The notes beneath the pieces are model-generated. The model ran no database searches. It was not told where the DNA came from and saw only the letters and a program-made list of their open reading frames with translations. Positions 42,101 through 54,776 of a DNA stretch of 64,000 bases are shown here, one piece after another. Position numbers and translations under genes: made by a program. Positions within the stretch are counted from its first letter, which is position 1; every line of letters begins with the position of its first letter. Source of the DNA: Tanytarsus gracilentus (taxonomy: Eukaryota; Arthropoda; Insecta; Diptera; Chironomidae); contig JAXRKN010000044.1 in assembly GCA_038502055.1 (NCBI GenBank), forward strand, positions 902,001-966,000. The letters are read 5' to 3'.

Positions 42101-43201
42101 AGTCCGAATAGAGTAAAAATATCCACAGTGAATAGTTTCATAAATTTCTTAGTAAATGTTTTTTTCCTGTATTCTAGTTTTAGTAAAAATATAAAAACAA
42201 CTAGAAAATATTAATTCATTGATTCACGCATTGATTTACTACAAAACAATATTGGGAATTCTAATCGTCGGCTATTAACTTTTATCATTAGCTTTTTACT
42301 TTTTTAAATTCATTTCCGTTGATTAAAAATTCAAAAGCAATTTCAGCACGTGAGCTTTGAATGAAAAGTGAAATTTTGCATAAAAATTAAATGCACGCAG
42401 ATGGAAAGTGACTTTCGTTATAGTTGAATAGAATTTTCAGAATGAAGTTGGATTTTTTAAAAATTTCCTCAAATAAATCATTTAATAGTTTTAAAGTTAC
42501 AGAACAATTTTCCTCTTAATTTAAATTGCACGCAATAAATAATTTTTTTCTACCAGCACATTCACAAGTGAGCTAATTTACCGCAACAATGCATCATGAA
42601 AAAACATCTGCTTAAACCTTCAATTTCTTATCATCGATGTCTGTTACGAGCGGCTCAAAATTTTAACTTTTGCTATGAAAAGTTCTTGCTTTCATTCAAA
42701 AAAAAACTTTAAAATTTATCTAAAATTAGTTTTCTAATTTTTATGGTCAGTTAATCCTTGATCTCTATGTCACAATAGTTCATTGCTAATAATCATCGAT
42801 GCAATAGATCTTTTACGACTAAATACAATGTAAAACAGGTCAATGGGTCATTGTTCGTTGTAATTAGTTGACTCCAATTTTAAAAAGTATGTTTAAAGTT
42901 TGATAAAAATTTAACGGGTTAAAAAATTCAAAAAAAACAGACTTTAATTTTTCTCTGAGTTCACTCTTTGTTCTAGTAAAAAACTGCAGTTGTTTGTCAA
43001 AATATTTACACTACACGTATTAAAAAGTTCAATTAAAAGAAAAATATTTCGTTAAGTGATAAAAAAATATTTCGAGAACTTACTGCGTGGTGGCTTTGAT
43101 AGCTTGCATGAGTAGTTGAACGGCTTAGGGAGTCCAAATATCACATTGATTAGCGGCGACAGGAAAATGATGAGTATGATTGCACAACGATGTAGCGTCA
43201 T
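36140..43201 (-). CDS. VKR: Venus kinase receptor (Venus flytrap receptor tyrosine kinase)
   Basis: Ten coding exons give 1368 aa: 43201-43084, 41308-40105, 40052-39690, 39600-39405, 39349-39245, 38787-38478, 38299-37294, 37231-37132, 36909-36799, 36733-36140. A signal peptide (residues 1-23) is followed by about 400 aa of poorly conserved ectodomain, then a Venus flytrap ligand-binding module (about 435-770; starts GGMYPKDNSGQ, contains SGPACSEA). A transmembrane helix spans about 888-910. The insulin-receptor-like tyrosine kinase shows GEGAFG (954-959), Lys980, HRDIACRN (1082-1089), DFG (1102-1104), twin tyrosines 1114-1115 and WMSPE (1127-1131), so it should be active. VKRs join a class-C-GPCR-type binding module to a kinase; in Aedes the receptor is linked to ovary ecdysteroidogenic hormone and egg formation. 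The start is supported by the signal peptide. Odd points: a GC-AG intron 6, Cys in the catalytic loop, and SPE for APE. Confidence 0.88.
38300..38477 (-). other. Predicted GC-AG intron of the Venus kinase receptor
   Basis: With an ordinary GT donor four bases further in (GGCAA|GTAAAA), the good acceptor ATCTAG at 38300 would not keep frame. Using CAG|GCAAGT at 38478/38477, the classic minor GC donor consensus, joins in frame to give LMNADPPANETTRHWYLKN. The only frame-preserving alternative with the GT donor needs a poor acceptor (ACAACAAG) 25 bp downstream. The intron also contains a copy of the dispersed hairpin element close to the donor. Confidence 0.65.
38385..38470 (+). repeat. Hairpin element copy 1
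   Basis: A perfect 12-bp stem, GTGTCTTTGCTA at 38385-38396 and its complement at 38403-38414, around a 6-nt loop. It is followed by AAATTTTAAGACCTGACTAT and then AACGGTTTTTTGGATTTTT ending near 38470. The whole unit aligns with copies at 44498-44580 (same orientation) and 43378-43456 (opposite). It lies inside VKR intron 6. Confidence 0.6.
41309..43083 (-). other. Large first coding intron of the Venus kinase receptor
   Basis: A 1.77-kb intron between the signal-peptide exon (donor GTAAGT at 43083) and the ectodomain exon (acceptor TTTCATGTTTAG, 41309). It is AT-rich with no recognisable ORF. It is much longer than the other introns of this gene (all under about 460 bp), so it is the most likely intronic place for regulatory sites. 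Confidence 0.7.
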
Positions 43202-43377
43202 GTTCAATGAGTTTCAACTAAAGTGGGACATAAAAGAGAGAAAAAATATGTTAAAGTTGGACATTGAACTGGTTTTGTTGGCAATCGTTTATGTGTTTAT
43301 AGTTTTTATCATAAAATTGCAACAAGCTTTTAATTGAGATGTATTTGAATTGAGTGCTATCACTAAAGAATCGTTAA

Positions 43378-43456
43378 TCGAAAAACCGTTAAATAATATT
43401 TTAAATTTTCAAGTTATAAAAATGTGCCTTTGCTAGATTTTTTAGCTAAGACACAT
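43378..43456 (-). repeat. Hairpin element copy 2 (inverted)
   Basis: Begins with AAAAACCGTT at 43381-43390, then about 30 AT-rich bases, then a stem ATGTGCCTTTGCTA / TAGCTAAGACACAT (43422-43456) with two mismatches. On the minus strand it has the same order of parts as copies 1 and 3. It lies immediately upstream of the VKR start codon (about 180 bp). Confidence 0.55.
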
Positions 43457-44497
43457 TTTCATTAAAGTTTTAAAAATTTAGTTAAAAAAATTTAATTTTT
43501 AAAATTCCATTAATTTTATAAAAACTACTTGAAAGTGAGTCAAAGATTAATAGCGTTATAAATATTTCCATCATAATCGTACAAAGTTTCAAATGCAACG
43601 CAATTTTCTTTCGCGCTACACATTCATCGACATCTCTTTGAAAGAAGAGCGTTTAAAAATAAAATGCGTTGATTCATGACCTTCCTTTTATATGTTATGC
43701 GCGAAAAGTTTTCTTTTGCGATTTTTATCATTTGAAAATCGTGGGACTCGACTTGACGGAAAGAAGTTAAATATTTTTTGGGTCACGAAAAAAAATTCAA
43801 AACGTCTAAAATGAAATTTAGATTTTTCAGTCTAATTAAAACCCACTCATCATTTTTTTGAAGGTTTTTTGTTTCATGGATTAAAAATTTTCTTCTTCTT
43901 CTATTTTTAAGTAAACCCCTAAAAAATGCTTTGAATTATTTTGTTTACTACTCATCAACACATTTATGCGAGTGTGAATTCCTCTCTAATCTCGAATATG
44001 TTTGTCATGTGACAACAGCTTCCAAAAATATCAACAACAAAGACGATTTTGTTTTGAGCAACAAGTGAGCGTTAATTTTAGGCAATTTTATGTATTTGGG
44101 GAATTTGATGATTGGCCATAAATACGGAATTAAAATATCTTGGATTTTCCATTCAAAAGTTATCGAATTTCCAAGAAATAATTTATTTTTACTATCCAAA
44201 TTTTATCAGCTTCTTGATGATAACAAATTGTTGATGATAAACACATGCGTGGATGGTTTGAATTAAAACAATGAGATTTTTTTTGTGATGAACCAGATAT
44301 CAAATTTTTTAAATAAAGAGTGAGTAGTTTTATTTCGAGTGACACGAAAACGGTAAATGTTTATGATGTTTACAGAAAAAGTATAAGTCGGTAGCTTAAT
44401 TATCGAGTATCACGATGTTTATTCATTTGAAACTCTAAAAATTAAGTGATTATTGTTTATTAAAGAATTAGCATTTAAATCCGTTAAAATTCGGGTT

Positions 44498-44580
44498 GTG
44501 GCTTTGCTATAATATTTTTAGCAAAGACATAATTTTATTAACTAGACTGTTCAAATTATGTTCAACCGTTTTTGATTGGA
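44498..44580 (+). repeat. Hairpin element copy 3
   Basis: Stem GTGGCTTTGCTA (44498-44509) and TAGCAAAGACAT (44519-44530), then AATTTTATTAACTAGACTGT and CAACCGTTTTTGATTGGA up to about 44580. Part-for-part it matches copy 1 at 38385-38470. Confidence 0.55.
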
Positions 44581-47500
44581 TTATTCTTGGATAATTTTTC
44601 TCACTTTGCAACATGTCGTGCACGGAAATTTCGTTCTCAAGCATGCATTTAAAGTGTTGCTTTTCCAAATTGAACTTAAAATTAATTTCAGCGCCACACG
44701 ATCCAAAACTTTTATCAATCGACATTATTTCGTCAATAAATTTCGAAAAAACCTCACACATCGTTGAAGTGATACGAATTCATTTTCTTCACTAATGACT
44801 TTATCTCTTCACACCCGGCTAAAATCATCATCATCATGAAGACAAACAAACAATGTTTTATTAATAATATGAAAACTAAGAAGAGTTTTTCGCTAATGCG
44901 AGAGAATTTGCGAGAAAATTAAATTGATTAAAATAATTTTGTACAAAAACCTTAAATTTTTTTCATATAAAAATTTCATCAAATAAAAATTAAGAAATTA
45001 GAAAAATAATTATTTTTTTGGAATTGTGACATTTCATGTATTTTTTAACCTTCAACTGACTAATTTAATAATTAAATTTTATCTTTTTTTTTAAAGAGAG
45101 CTTAATTAAATTTCAGATCAAAATCTGCTACACAAAGGAACTTTTTTGCTACCCAAAATCGTGCTCACTTCTTATTTTTGTTTATTTTTTTCTTCGTTCC
45201 CTCACTGTGCACGCTAAACAGGTTGAATGAATTTATTTCGATTCGCGCTCGAGCCTCTCCATTCTTAATATTTATACATCGCTGATGACAATGAAGAGGA
45301 GCTGAAAATTTAAGGAGCTAATTAACATTAATTTTTTGACATTTTGTTTGTGACTTTTTAAAATATTTTACAACTTTTTCTTGATTAAACGAGTTTTTTT
45401 TTCTTATTCATGACTCGACCACCGTTTGAGATAATTTTCTCTCCTCTTAACCTCTTTGAAATTTATTTCTAATAAAAATTCGTTAGAGAGTTTCTTCAAC
45501 TCATAAAAAAATTTGTTGTGTCGATCATTTTTTTTCCTTCTTAACATTCGTTTGAGACTTTAAGTTGTGTTCATATCGATCTACTTTTTTTCATTTTATT
45601 TTTCGCGAGACAAGTGTTATTCAATTTTTTTTATTACGTAGCGGTCTCTGTGCTGAGATGAGGGTGCAAGAAGTGATCAAGGTTAAGTTCAATTAAGCTA
45701 ATGAATTTTTATGTCGAAAAAAAGTTAAAGCGATAAAAAGTTGATTATGAAAAAATTCTAAATTTTTCCAGTTTTAAATTTTCTTAGTTAAAATTTATTT
45801 ATTTGAACTTATTGGCTAGAACTTAAAACACAGTTTTTGATCTCAATTTGTTTAAATTTGAACTCAACGTTTTCAAACGAAAATTTTTAAGATACAACGC
45901 TCAACAAAAAAAAATTGAGCTAAAAAAGCTTCAATAACAAAAATGTGTTTTAATTTTAAAAATATATTTTTCGATAAAAAAAATTACTAAAAACATTAAA
46001 TTTATTCTTGTTATCTTTTTACGCAAAAGCGTCAAAATTAGTTTTCTTTATACTCACGCATGTGCGTGCACAATATAAAAATTTCTAAATTTTAGAGGAA
46101 TTTATGATAAAAAAAATTTATTTTCAAAAGAAATGAAAATTGTTCTTGACAGTGAAATCTGACAAAATTATTTACGAATAAATTTGCTATTAAAAAGATT
46201 TGAAAGTCCAACCACTATGTAAAAATTTTACATCCGTACCTGAGAATGTTTTATTTTAATTTTTTACAGGCTTTTGCGGTTTTAACATAAATCAATGATT
46301 TAAAATGTGATAAATATAAATTTAAAATAGTTTAAGTTACTTCGCGAAGGTTCGCTGAATTTTTTTATGAATTTCGCACTTTAAAAAAAATTTAACGACA
46401 CGAAAATTTCCAGAAGTTGTAAAGTTTGACATCCCCGGCTTTGTTGAGTGTATTCATGTTTTTTTATTATTTTGAAACTGTACGAACAACTTCTCCGACC
46501 TTCATCATTGAATACATGTAAAAAAGTGGCAAATAAGAAATTGAAATAAACACAGAAAAGTTTGCGCAGTATGTGAATGGGATCATGTGTCTCCGTGGCG
46601 ATGAGGAAGAGTTTTTCGGTTTGTCTCATTAAAAAGATTTTTATTGGTGTTAATTAAGGAAAGAAATGAAGAGGAAAAAGAGGAGTGATTGCACATCACT
46701 AAAGTGTGTTTGTGCAAGAAAGATACTTTTATGAGTTGATGAAACATGAGCTTAAAATTCGTGTGCGATGAAAATATTTTTTATTTTTTTCGGTAATCTA
46801 AGGTCGGGTTTGAAAGAATTTTACAAGGGGTGAAAAACTCGGGTTGGAGTTGAAAAATAATTTAAATAAACTCAAATTTAAGAACGAAAATATTTTTTCA
46901 ATGATTCATAGACAATCAAGAGTTCATTAAAAAACAATTTCAAATCTCATTTAAATTTAAGCTTCAATTTTTGATGAAAGTATTAATTAACCTCTTTTCA
47001 ATTTATTTTATTACAGTGTGTCATAAATTTCTTAGACTCGCAAGAGATTTTTGACGACTTTACAATGTAAAAAATTAGCGTTGGAATTTTATGATGGGCC
47101 ATCCACATATTTTTTTTAAGGAAAAGATAAAAATCAAGAATGTAAGGTTTTTTTTTGCACTTGAAGGCTCTATTAAAAAATTGCACCAAACCACTTCATG
47201 ACATCTTAAATTCACTCTCGAGGTCATGCCCAAAGTCCAATTTTTTTTCGTGATTGTCACACATTTTTTTATCTCCAGCTGCGATTTTTTTTTCTATTTT
47301 TAAAATTTTGCGTTTTTAAAAAAATCAGCGTGAAAAATAAAGAATGACACACGATGCTTATCATAACTTTAAAAATAAACCACTAAAGCGCATTTCGATG
47401 ACAATGAACTCATTATCATCCATTTTCGCTATCTTACCTTGTTCTTAAAAAATATTTATGCAATTTGAGCTTCTTCTTCCACGACTAAATGCCTTGCACT

Positions 47501-49345
47501 TTCTCATAACGACATATAATGCCAGTCATAATATGCCACTTAAATTACTGGATTCATTTCATAAAATGTATGTTATTTTTTTCACTTGCACTTCTTTTTT
47601 TTATAAGAATGGAATTCAAAAATTATTTAATTGAATTTTGCACGATTTTTTTTCAAATAAATTTTGACTTCTTTTTGATACAATTCGTATTTATTTTTAC
47701 TTCCACTAGATTTTTTTTGTTTCTTTTTTATCAAGGCACTTCTTAACACCATAAAATTATTTTTATTGCTCTTTTTCTTTAAATTCGCAAAAAAATGTTT
47801 TTCTTTACTCTTTTAGCAAAAAAAATAATATTTTTTTTTTATTTTCTCGAGAGTCGCGGTCTGATCGTTTCGGGAGTTCATATACGAATGAATGAAAACA
47901 GAGAGTTGTTTTGCACTTCATCGTGAAAAGAGAGAGAAAAGAAACAAATAAATACAAAATAAAAAAAATTCTCTTCATTCTATGTGAACTTTTTAGTGTG
48001 TTTGTATGCGAGTGACTGATATCGTCAGTTCTCAACTTCTTCATGTTTTTTTACATAGACAGACAATAAATTTACATAAAATTGTGAGCAGCTCCTCAAA
48101 TACATGTAAGTGAGAAATAGAAAAAGCTCTCGGAAGGCGCAAAAGTTTGGTGTTTCAATTACTTTGAAATTGTTGTGATTTCTATCAGCAACACGGAATT
48201 TTTTTGACTTGTTGTAAAACACATTTGTTAAGTACATATTTTTATATATTTTGTACATTTGTGTTTGCGGATGTTGATGAAAACAATTACTACCGATATT
48301 GAACTCACCTAAAAATTATTTTTCGATCCATGTGTTAAGCTTTTTTTGTGAGGCTCAAAAATATTTAGCTTTTTGATAAAAATTCAAAAAAAAATGTGTT
48401 GAAATGTTTGGAAAAATTAATGTTCAGGAATAAAATTTAAATCGAATATTTTTTATCGTTTTTCATACTTTTTTTATCAAATTGGCATTTCAAATGTGCA
48501 ACGTAAAATCCTTGAAATTATTTCTCCAATCTCTAAAATTCAAGCGTGACTTCCACAGTCAAGACAAGAAAATTAATCTTAAAAAAAATTTAATTGCTCC
48601 AAATTTATCAAAGTTTTTCGTGAGATAAAAAACTTCAAGTTACTTGAACAAATTTTAACTCAAATATCTTAAGTCCATCGCATTGTGATGTAATTTACAA
48701 ACGTCCCCTAATTAATTAATATCTAAAAATTAGAATGTCTTGTTATAAAAAAATTCACGACCAAGTGAAGTTCAAAAAAAATTAAATTATTCTTAAAACG
48801 GCATTCCTGAAAATTAATGCAATAAACCAAAAATTACTTTTTGAATATTTCTTTATTAATTCACTTAATTTACTTTTACATAATATACAAAACAAATTTA
48901 AGAAGAAGATAAAAACTTTCAAACCAAATTTCTCTCACGTTCTAAAAATACTTTTTCGTCTCACTCGCCATCAACGGCACTTTAAAATGAAATGGCTCAT
49001 GCTATACGATAAGTGAGAAATTATCTCAACTAATTAACTCCCGTCGATTACAGCTTGAGTCTAATTTATAAAATACAAGCACGTTTTAATAACTGAGTGA
49101 GATACTATATAAATTTTTTTTTCATATTAACTTTTTGATTATTTCTTGCTTTTATTTCTTAACAAATTTAATATTGACAACCATCTTATAGAAAACAAAA
49201 AAAAATTATTAACAAACTTACTTCACTAACTTTTCTTTATTAATTGATCGCTTAAATAGTTATTGCTGCACCTATAGTCACATTTTAATTCAGGTGCAAG
49301 TTATTTTGTCGAATTTTAATTTTAAAATTAAAATTAATCCTCGTC

Positions 49346-52300
49346 TCATCTCTCGTGAATGTATGGGCAACCGTTGTTTCTTTTTCGACAGAACCCCGTT
49401 TTTTGAAATTGAAAGCATGTCCCGCGACGCATTTGTTGTGGTGCATTACCGCGAACCCAATTCGCTCCGCCAGTGTTAGGATTGACTCGATTTCGATCCA
49501 TTGCATTGTTCATTGCGCTGCCATTAAAAACATTCCGACCCTGGAAGTTGACGGGTTGAGTACTCTGATAATTATTTTGAATCATTGGCGGTGGTGTCTG
49601 AAGGAATGGCACTGAAACTGCCGGCATAATGCCGTGCTGCCATGGTGATTGCATTCCACCTAAATTAATACTCGCTAGTGGATTAACGGCCGAGGTATTA
49701 ACAGCAATTATTGGCGCTGCAGGAATCGTGAGTGTGGCACTAAGATTATTAAAAAGTCCTCCAAACGCATTACTGTTCGACAAAGTGGCAATTTCGGGTT
49801 TCGGTGGAGGCCACGCAACTTCCCTAAAGGAATTTACTGCATCTGGATTACCCGTCACATCGTCAATTGGAATATGAATGGGATCGGAGGGCTCAAAATG
49901 CTCGGGATCGGGTTCACTCGCCGTGTCAGCTTGATGATAGAAAAGATCCTGTAAAGTATTCTTTTCACGCTCTAACTGAACTTCAACTTCACGACTTTTA
50001 TATCCATGATTTATTACAGGCACATTTTCTATAACTATTAGAGGACGCCATTTGGTTTGTTCAACCATCACGTCATCATGCATCTTACGACCAAGCACAA
50101 ACGCATTCCTCTCCGCATGATGTTCCATTGCCTTCTGTTCGGTAAAAGTTTTTGTCACATTTACGCGCTCATTTTCGTCGAGTTCAAAATAACGGACATC
50201 AGTCAATTGTGTATCGGGTCTCCATCGAATTGAACGCTTAGCGCGTTTACGACGAGGCACAGTTGGATCGATTAGAACACCTGGCGGCCCATCGGGACCA
50301 GTTCCAACGCCCGGTGGCCTCTTTTCCTCTGGCAAATCCTCTTCCTTACTCTCAGACTCTTTTTCATCTTTCGGTGATGATTTTATGTTTTCATCGCCCT
50401 CCTTCGACACCTCGGAAGTTCCATTAATCTCTTTCGAAGGTGAAGTCGTTCCATTGTGCTTTTCATCTTCGGCCGACTCTTCGAGCGTATCCTTATAGAA
50501 TTTCAATGGCTTCGTCTCAATTTTCGGCGACTCAGGACCGTCTTTTTTAGAGCTACTCGTCGATGACCCTCTTTTCCTCTTCTTAGGCTCCTTTTTATTT
50601 AAAATTGTTGCTTCGATTGCATCAAGGAAGCCGGTAGTCTCAACTAGCATTGCTGCAATGAAAATAAAATAAATTAGTAAAATTCAAAATGTAAAAAATA
50701 TTTTTTAACGGCTGTATTGATGAGCTCAGAATGTATCACGGCACCGACGCATGCATAATAACTTTTCAGCTATATAAAAATAGAGATAAAAGAAACAAAA
50801 TTGAGCGTGGATGTTGTGCAAGAGAGACGCATACAATTAGTCATCGATGTATGAACTTTTTTTTATATATAAAAATATAGTCTCATAATCCATCTTCTAA
50901 ACGAAAAGGAAATAAAAACACAGAGTGTCATTTTCTCTCGAGTCATAGCATCACAATCTCAACCAAAAAAAAGTAAAATTGCATATTCAAATCGACATTA
51001 AAGAATATTTTCGATTATCAACTCGTTATTATTTGAATTCGTAAAAATGTTTTTCATCAATGTCACAATAAAAGCGATTGTTCTTTCGTCAATAATAATT
51101 CTCGTGAAAAAATATATCGCGATCAAGATGCTGAGGAAGCAAAATAAATTATTCATTGCGGTTTGTTAAAAAAATAGCATTCAATGGATAAAAATAAGCT
51201 CGAGCGCTTGCATGAAAAATTAGTTCATTAAAATCTGCCGTAAAGGCTGAATGAAATTGTCGCAATCGACATTAAAAAATCAGAAATTGTTCGTTGAACA
51301 ATTTACTGCCATTATCGAAATGGAATGAAGAAAATGCAGCTCTTATAAAAAACTCCTCAACATCCAGAATATAGCAGAAAAAAATTGAGTCAGAACGAAA
51401 GATGCTTTCAACCACATATCATCATCATCTACGAGAGAGACATTGGTGCTATGACCCAATTCCAAAATGACGCCAAATTTTAAATTATCAATGCAATCGC
51501 CATTTTCGCAAAGAAAGCGCAACAACGGCATCGCATAAATTTTAAACTTTATTTGTCATTCACTATTTTAAAAATACTCAAACGAGAACTTTCAAAACTA
51601 ATTTTTTTTTCTTTTCACATTTTTTTAATGTAAAACTCTGGAAAAAGGAAATATATATATGTATAAAATTGATTTCGCACAACATGATTCTTATGTGGGA
51701 ATATTATAAAAATACTTATACTTCGACTATGCACTTGAATAACCATCCGAAAATACATTCTGATCTCATCCGGCAGTGAATCTGTGAAGTAAAGAGTGGA
51801 AAAATTAAAATTTCGGGTTAACTCACGTTTTGGTTTGATTAATTTGACGCCGCCAGCGCGTTCAGGAACTTCGCTCTCGAGAGCTTTTTCGATTTTCTTG
51901 TTTAACGGCGGTGATGTAGACGATTTTGCGTGCGACGACGATGTGGTTATTGATGGCGTTTGAACGGAGAGGGCAGGTGTTGCAGTCGTTGTTGGTGGCG
52001 TCTTCTTGTTGAGAGCCTTTCTTGAGGGCGGCGGTGGAGGTTCCTCAGCGAGTCCATGATTTCTAAACTGTGAATTCAGTGTCTTGACAGTCTTCGGCTT
52101 ATCACCCTTCCGCACTTCAATCGATATCGATGGCTTTTTTCTCTCGACCGGTTCATTGCTGGTTTTTGGAGCTTTCGCCGATGGCTCGAGATCATTTGAG
52201 TCCTTGTTCTCGTTGGTCTCGCTATTTTGACGTTTAGGAATCCTCTGAAGTTTGTGTGACGATAGTGGAGTGAGAAAACTGAGGGTTTCCTTGTCCTTTT

Positions 52301-53480
52301 CAGCCTGCTCCTTTTCAACGTCCTTTTTAGGCTTGTCACGATCTTTACTCTTATCTTTATCGCGACTAGACGACGAATGCTTACTCGAACTACTCGACGA
52401 TCTATGTTTATCCTTAGTAGACGATGACGAGCTACTGTAGCCGCTTCTATGCGCTGATGAGGATCTCTCCTTATCTTTATGCGACGATTTGGAACTGCTC
52501 GATTTGTGCGACGAGCTCGATTTTTTCTTTTCACTAGACGAGGAAGATGAACTTTTTGATTTATTCTCAGATTTCACCTTAGCTTCCGGTGATTTTAGAG
52601 CTATTTCTTTCTCATCGACAGACGGACTTATGCTACGCTTAATTGAGAGCACCAGTCCCGTGTCCCTATTACTAATTTTGTACTTGACATTTTCACTGGA
52701 CTTTTTAGACACTTCAGCAGTGACATTAAGTTCATCTTTCTGTAATTCATTATGATTTTCTTCTTTTTTAATCACTAACGACTCATCATCTAACATTTTT
52801 TTGTCATTGTCAACATTTATATTATTGTTATGTGTTGTGGTGCCATTAATAGGAGTTCCATTTTGCTGTACACTATTTTCATTTTTAAGCGGCGATATTT
52901 GCAGCTGTTGCTTTTCCTGATGAGCAATTTTTAGCCATTGTTCGACGAGCTTATTTGATAGGATTCTCACGCCGTTCTGTGAACAGTTTAGAGAAAGATT
53001 CTTGACTATCTTGGGTGTGTGATTTGACTTGAGACGATTTCCATCGACCGGACATAGTAAAAGCATCTCCAGAATCTCCTGAACGAGTGGCCAATTTGAC
53101 GATTCTGATCCGTCTTTGAGCCAAAAGTGAACTAAGTTCCATCCACCGGCTGCCATAAATTGACCCAATAATTCAGTCTCCGTACACTTTAGAATTTGAA
53201 TGTAGATACATTTCGATACGAGCTTTTTACTATACTTTTCCATTAGACTAAATTAAATAATGAAGGAAAATTAGTAATTTTCAATAAAAAAAAATAATTT
53301 TGTTATTTCTCACCTTGCCAACCGAATGACTTCTGCCGAGCTTTTCACCCCTCCGTTTGATGCAAGGAGAGGATTTAAGCATGACAGTAACTGCTGTGGG
53401 TCGATACGAGGCTATTCAAAAAAATTGTAATTGTTTTAATATTTAAAAATTAATTATAGAATTTTCGAGTGACTCACCAT
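49346..53480 (-). CDS. Pnuts: PNUTS, nuclear targeting subunit of protein phosphatase 1
   Basis: Four coding exons, 942 aa: 53480-53478 (ATG only), 53411-53314, 53247-51827 and 50652-49346. The N-terminus PRIDPQQLLSCLNPLL and the following about 150 residues form the TFIIS N-terminal (LW) domain. A long Ser/Lys-rich linker with many SSS runs follows. Then come PMLVETTGFLDAIEATI and the PP1-docking site RSIRW (residues about 647-651) inside RAKRSIRWRPDTQL, the family's signature. A Pro-rich segment leads to a C-terminal CCCH zinc finger (Cys920, Cys929, Cys936, His940) in CFQFQKTGFCRKRNNGCPY. PNUTS holds PP1 in a nuclear complex that controls RNA polymerase II CTD/Spt5 dephosphorylation and transcription termination. 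The initiator exon consists of the ATG alone followed by GTGAGT. It is divergent from capu. Confidence 0.92.
50653..51826 (-). other. Intron 3 of Pnuts
   Basis: A 1.17-kb intron from C|GTGAGT (51827/51826) to TTGCAG (50653). It is AT-rich and no nested gene is recognised. Reading through the donor stays open for about 70 codons to a stop at 51615-51617, so retention would give a PNUTS lacking the PP1 site and zinc finger. I treat that as incidental. Confidence 0.7.
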
Positions 53481-54776
53481 TATTGCATTTTTTACTTGAA
53501 TGACAATTTTGAATATTTTTTTTTCTCAACTTTCAATGTCGTTTCATTGGATTCTTTAATTTGCAGGTAGTCGAGCTGTTAATTCCAAATATCTGAAGAT
53601 AGAAAGAGATGCAAAATTATTTTCACTGGATCTTCTTTATCGACAATAATTTTTTCACTGTATCTGCCCTGCGACACGTTAGAGACTACGGATCTCATAT
53701 AAGTTTTTAAATTTCAAAAATTTCTCTTAATTTTACAGCGATTTAATGGCTTCAAAACTTTTCTAATCATTCAAAGTTTATACTTATGAACTTTTTTCTT
53801 TGTTTCTGAACTTTGATCTTTCTCTCTCTCTCCCTCACGCGGATATGATACGTAATAAACTGAATTTCATAAAATTCTCGAATAAATCAATACACAAACT
53901 ACTTATAAATGTTCTCTATGTCGCAAAGGTAACAATTAAAACACTCAATTACGAATTTTATTGGAATTTGAGGGTGAAAAGTGAAATTGATATTATGAAA
54001 ATCCAAGATGGCGAACCTTTTTTTTTTTCTCAGACGGGAATATTTTGATGACGATTTTAAGCGTTTTCGACGCTATTTCGTGAATAAATATTAGATGAAA
54101 ACGATTTATAGCTCTCTTTATTCTTTAATGCTGATAATCAATGTTAAAAAATTAAAATCCTTTCTTTTGATGAAAAAAATTTATTTCGGAGCTAACCATG
54201 TGCTTCTTTCAACGATTTCTTTTAGACTGACTGAGAATTTTAAATTTTTCTGGTCGATGTTTACATTCTCTATTAAGAGGTGTTTGAGCTTTAAATATTT
54301 GTTTATTTTAAAGTTTCTATGAAATTATGAAAGTTATTGATCGAACTGAGTGCCTTAAAGCGCTAAATATTGTTAATTAATGATTTAAAAATTGTCCATA
54401 TGATCAGTTTTGTAACGTATTATTTTGAAACTTTCACTGACGTGAATCACCATAAAGACAATAAAATTCAAATTATTAAAAACCGTTGGAGAGTGAAATT
54501 TCATTTAATCAATTAAATCTAACTATGTACAAAATTCTTTATCAGTCGCGTCGCGTAATTAGTTTTTTGTCTCTAAAAATGTTTTCTGAAAGCTGGACAA
54601 AATAACAGCATGTGAGTTGTTGTGGTTGAGGAGAAGCACGCATGCGTACTGCAGAAAGCAATCAAAATTTAGCACAGAAAAGAGACATGAGAATTGATTT
54701 TATCTCAAATGCATTGAAGTGGTTGTGAATAATTAAAAGAAATTAGTCATATAAGCAGGATCTTTGTGGTAAAATT
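53481..54776. promoter_or_regulatory. Divergent promoter region of Pnuts and cappuccino
   Basis: About 1.3 kb between the Pnuts ATG (minus) and the first capu coding exon (plus). It must hold both leaders and promoters unless capu has an upstream exon. Short plus-strand ORFs at 53800-54322 are AT-rich and unsupported. I see no clear TATA box; initiator positions cannot be fixed by eye. Confidence 0.5.

Larger units (their letters stand above)
43202..49345. other. Intergenic region between Venus kinase receptor and Pnuts 3' end
   Basis: About 6 kb without a supportable gene. It should contain the VKR promoter just right of 43201 and the Pnuts 3' untranslated region (minus-strand AATAAA at 49236-49241, about 105 bp past the stop). 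Two hairpin element copies lie at 43378-43456 and 44498-44580. A minus-strand 84-codon ORF at 44507-44761 ends inside the second copy and is not accepted as a gene. Confidence 0.6.

Noticed and set aside
44507..44761. 84-codon minus-strand ORF with reasonably balanced composition
   Set aside because: Its last codons lie in hairpin element copy 3 and there is no recognisable domain or flanking exon; kept only as a weak possibility.
51615..51826. Readthrough isoform of Pnuts past exon 3
   Set aside because: Open only by chance for about 70 codons with AT-driven composition; donor GTGAGT is strong and family continuity resumes at 50652.
52076..52534. Arg-rich 152-codon minus-strand ORF
   Set aside because: Frame shadow of the Ser/Lys-rich linker of Pnuts.
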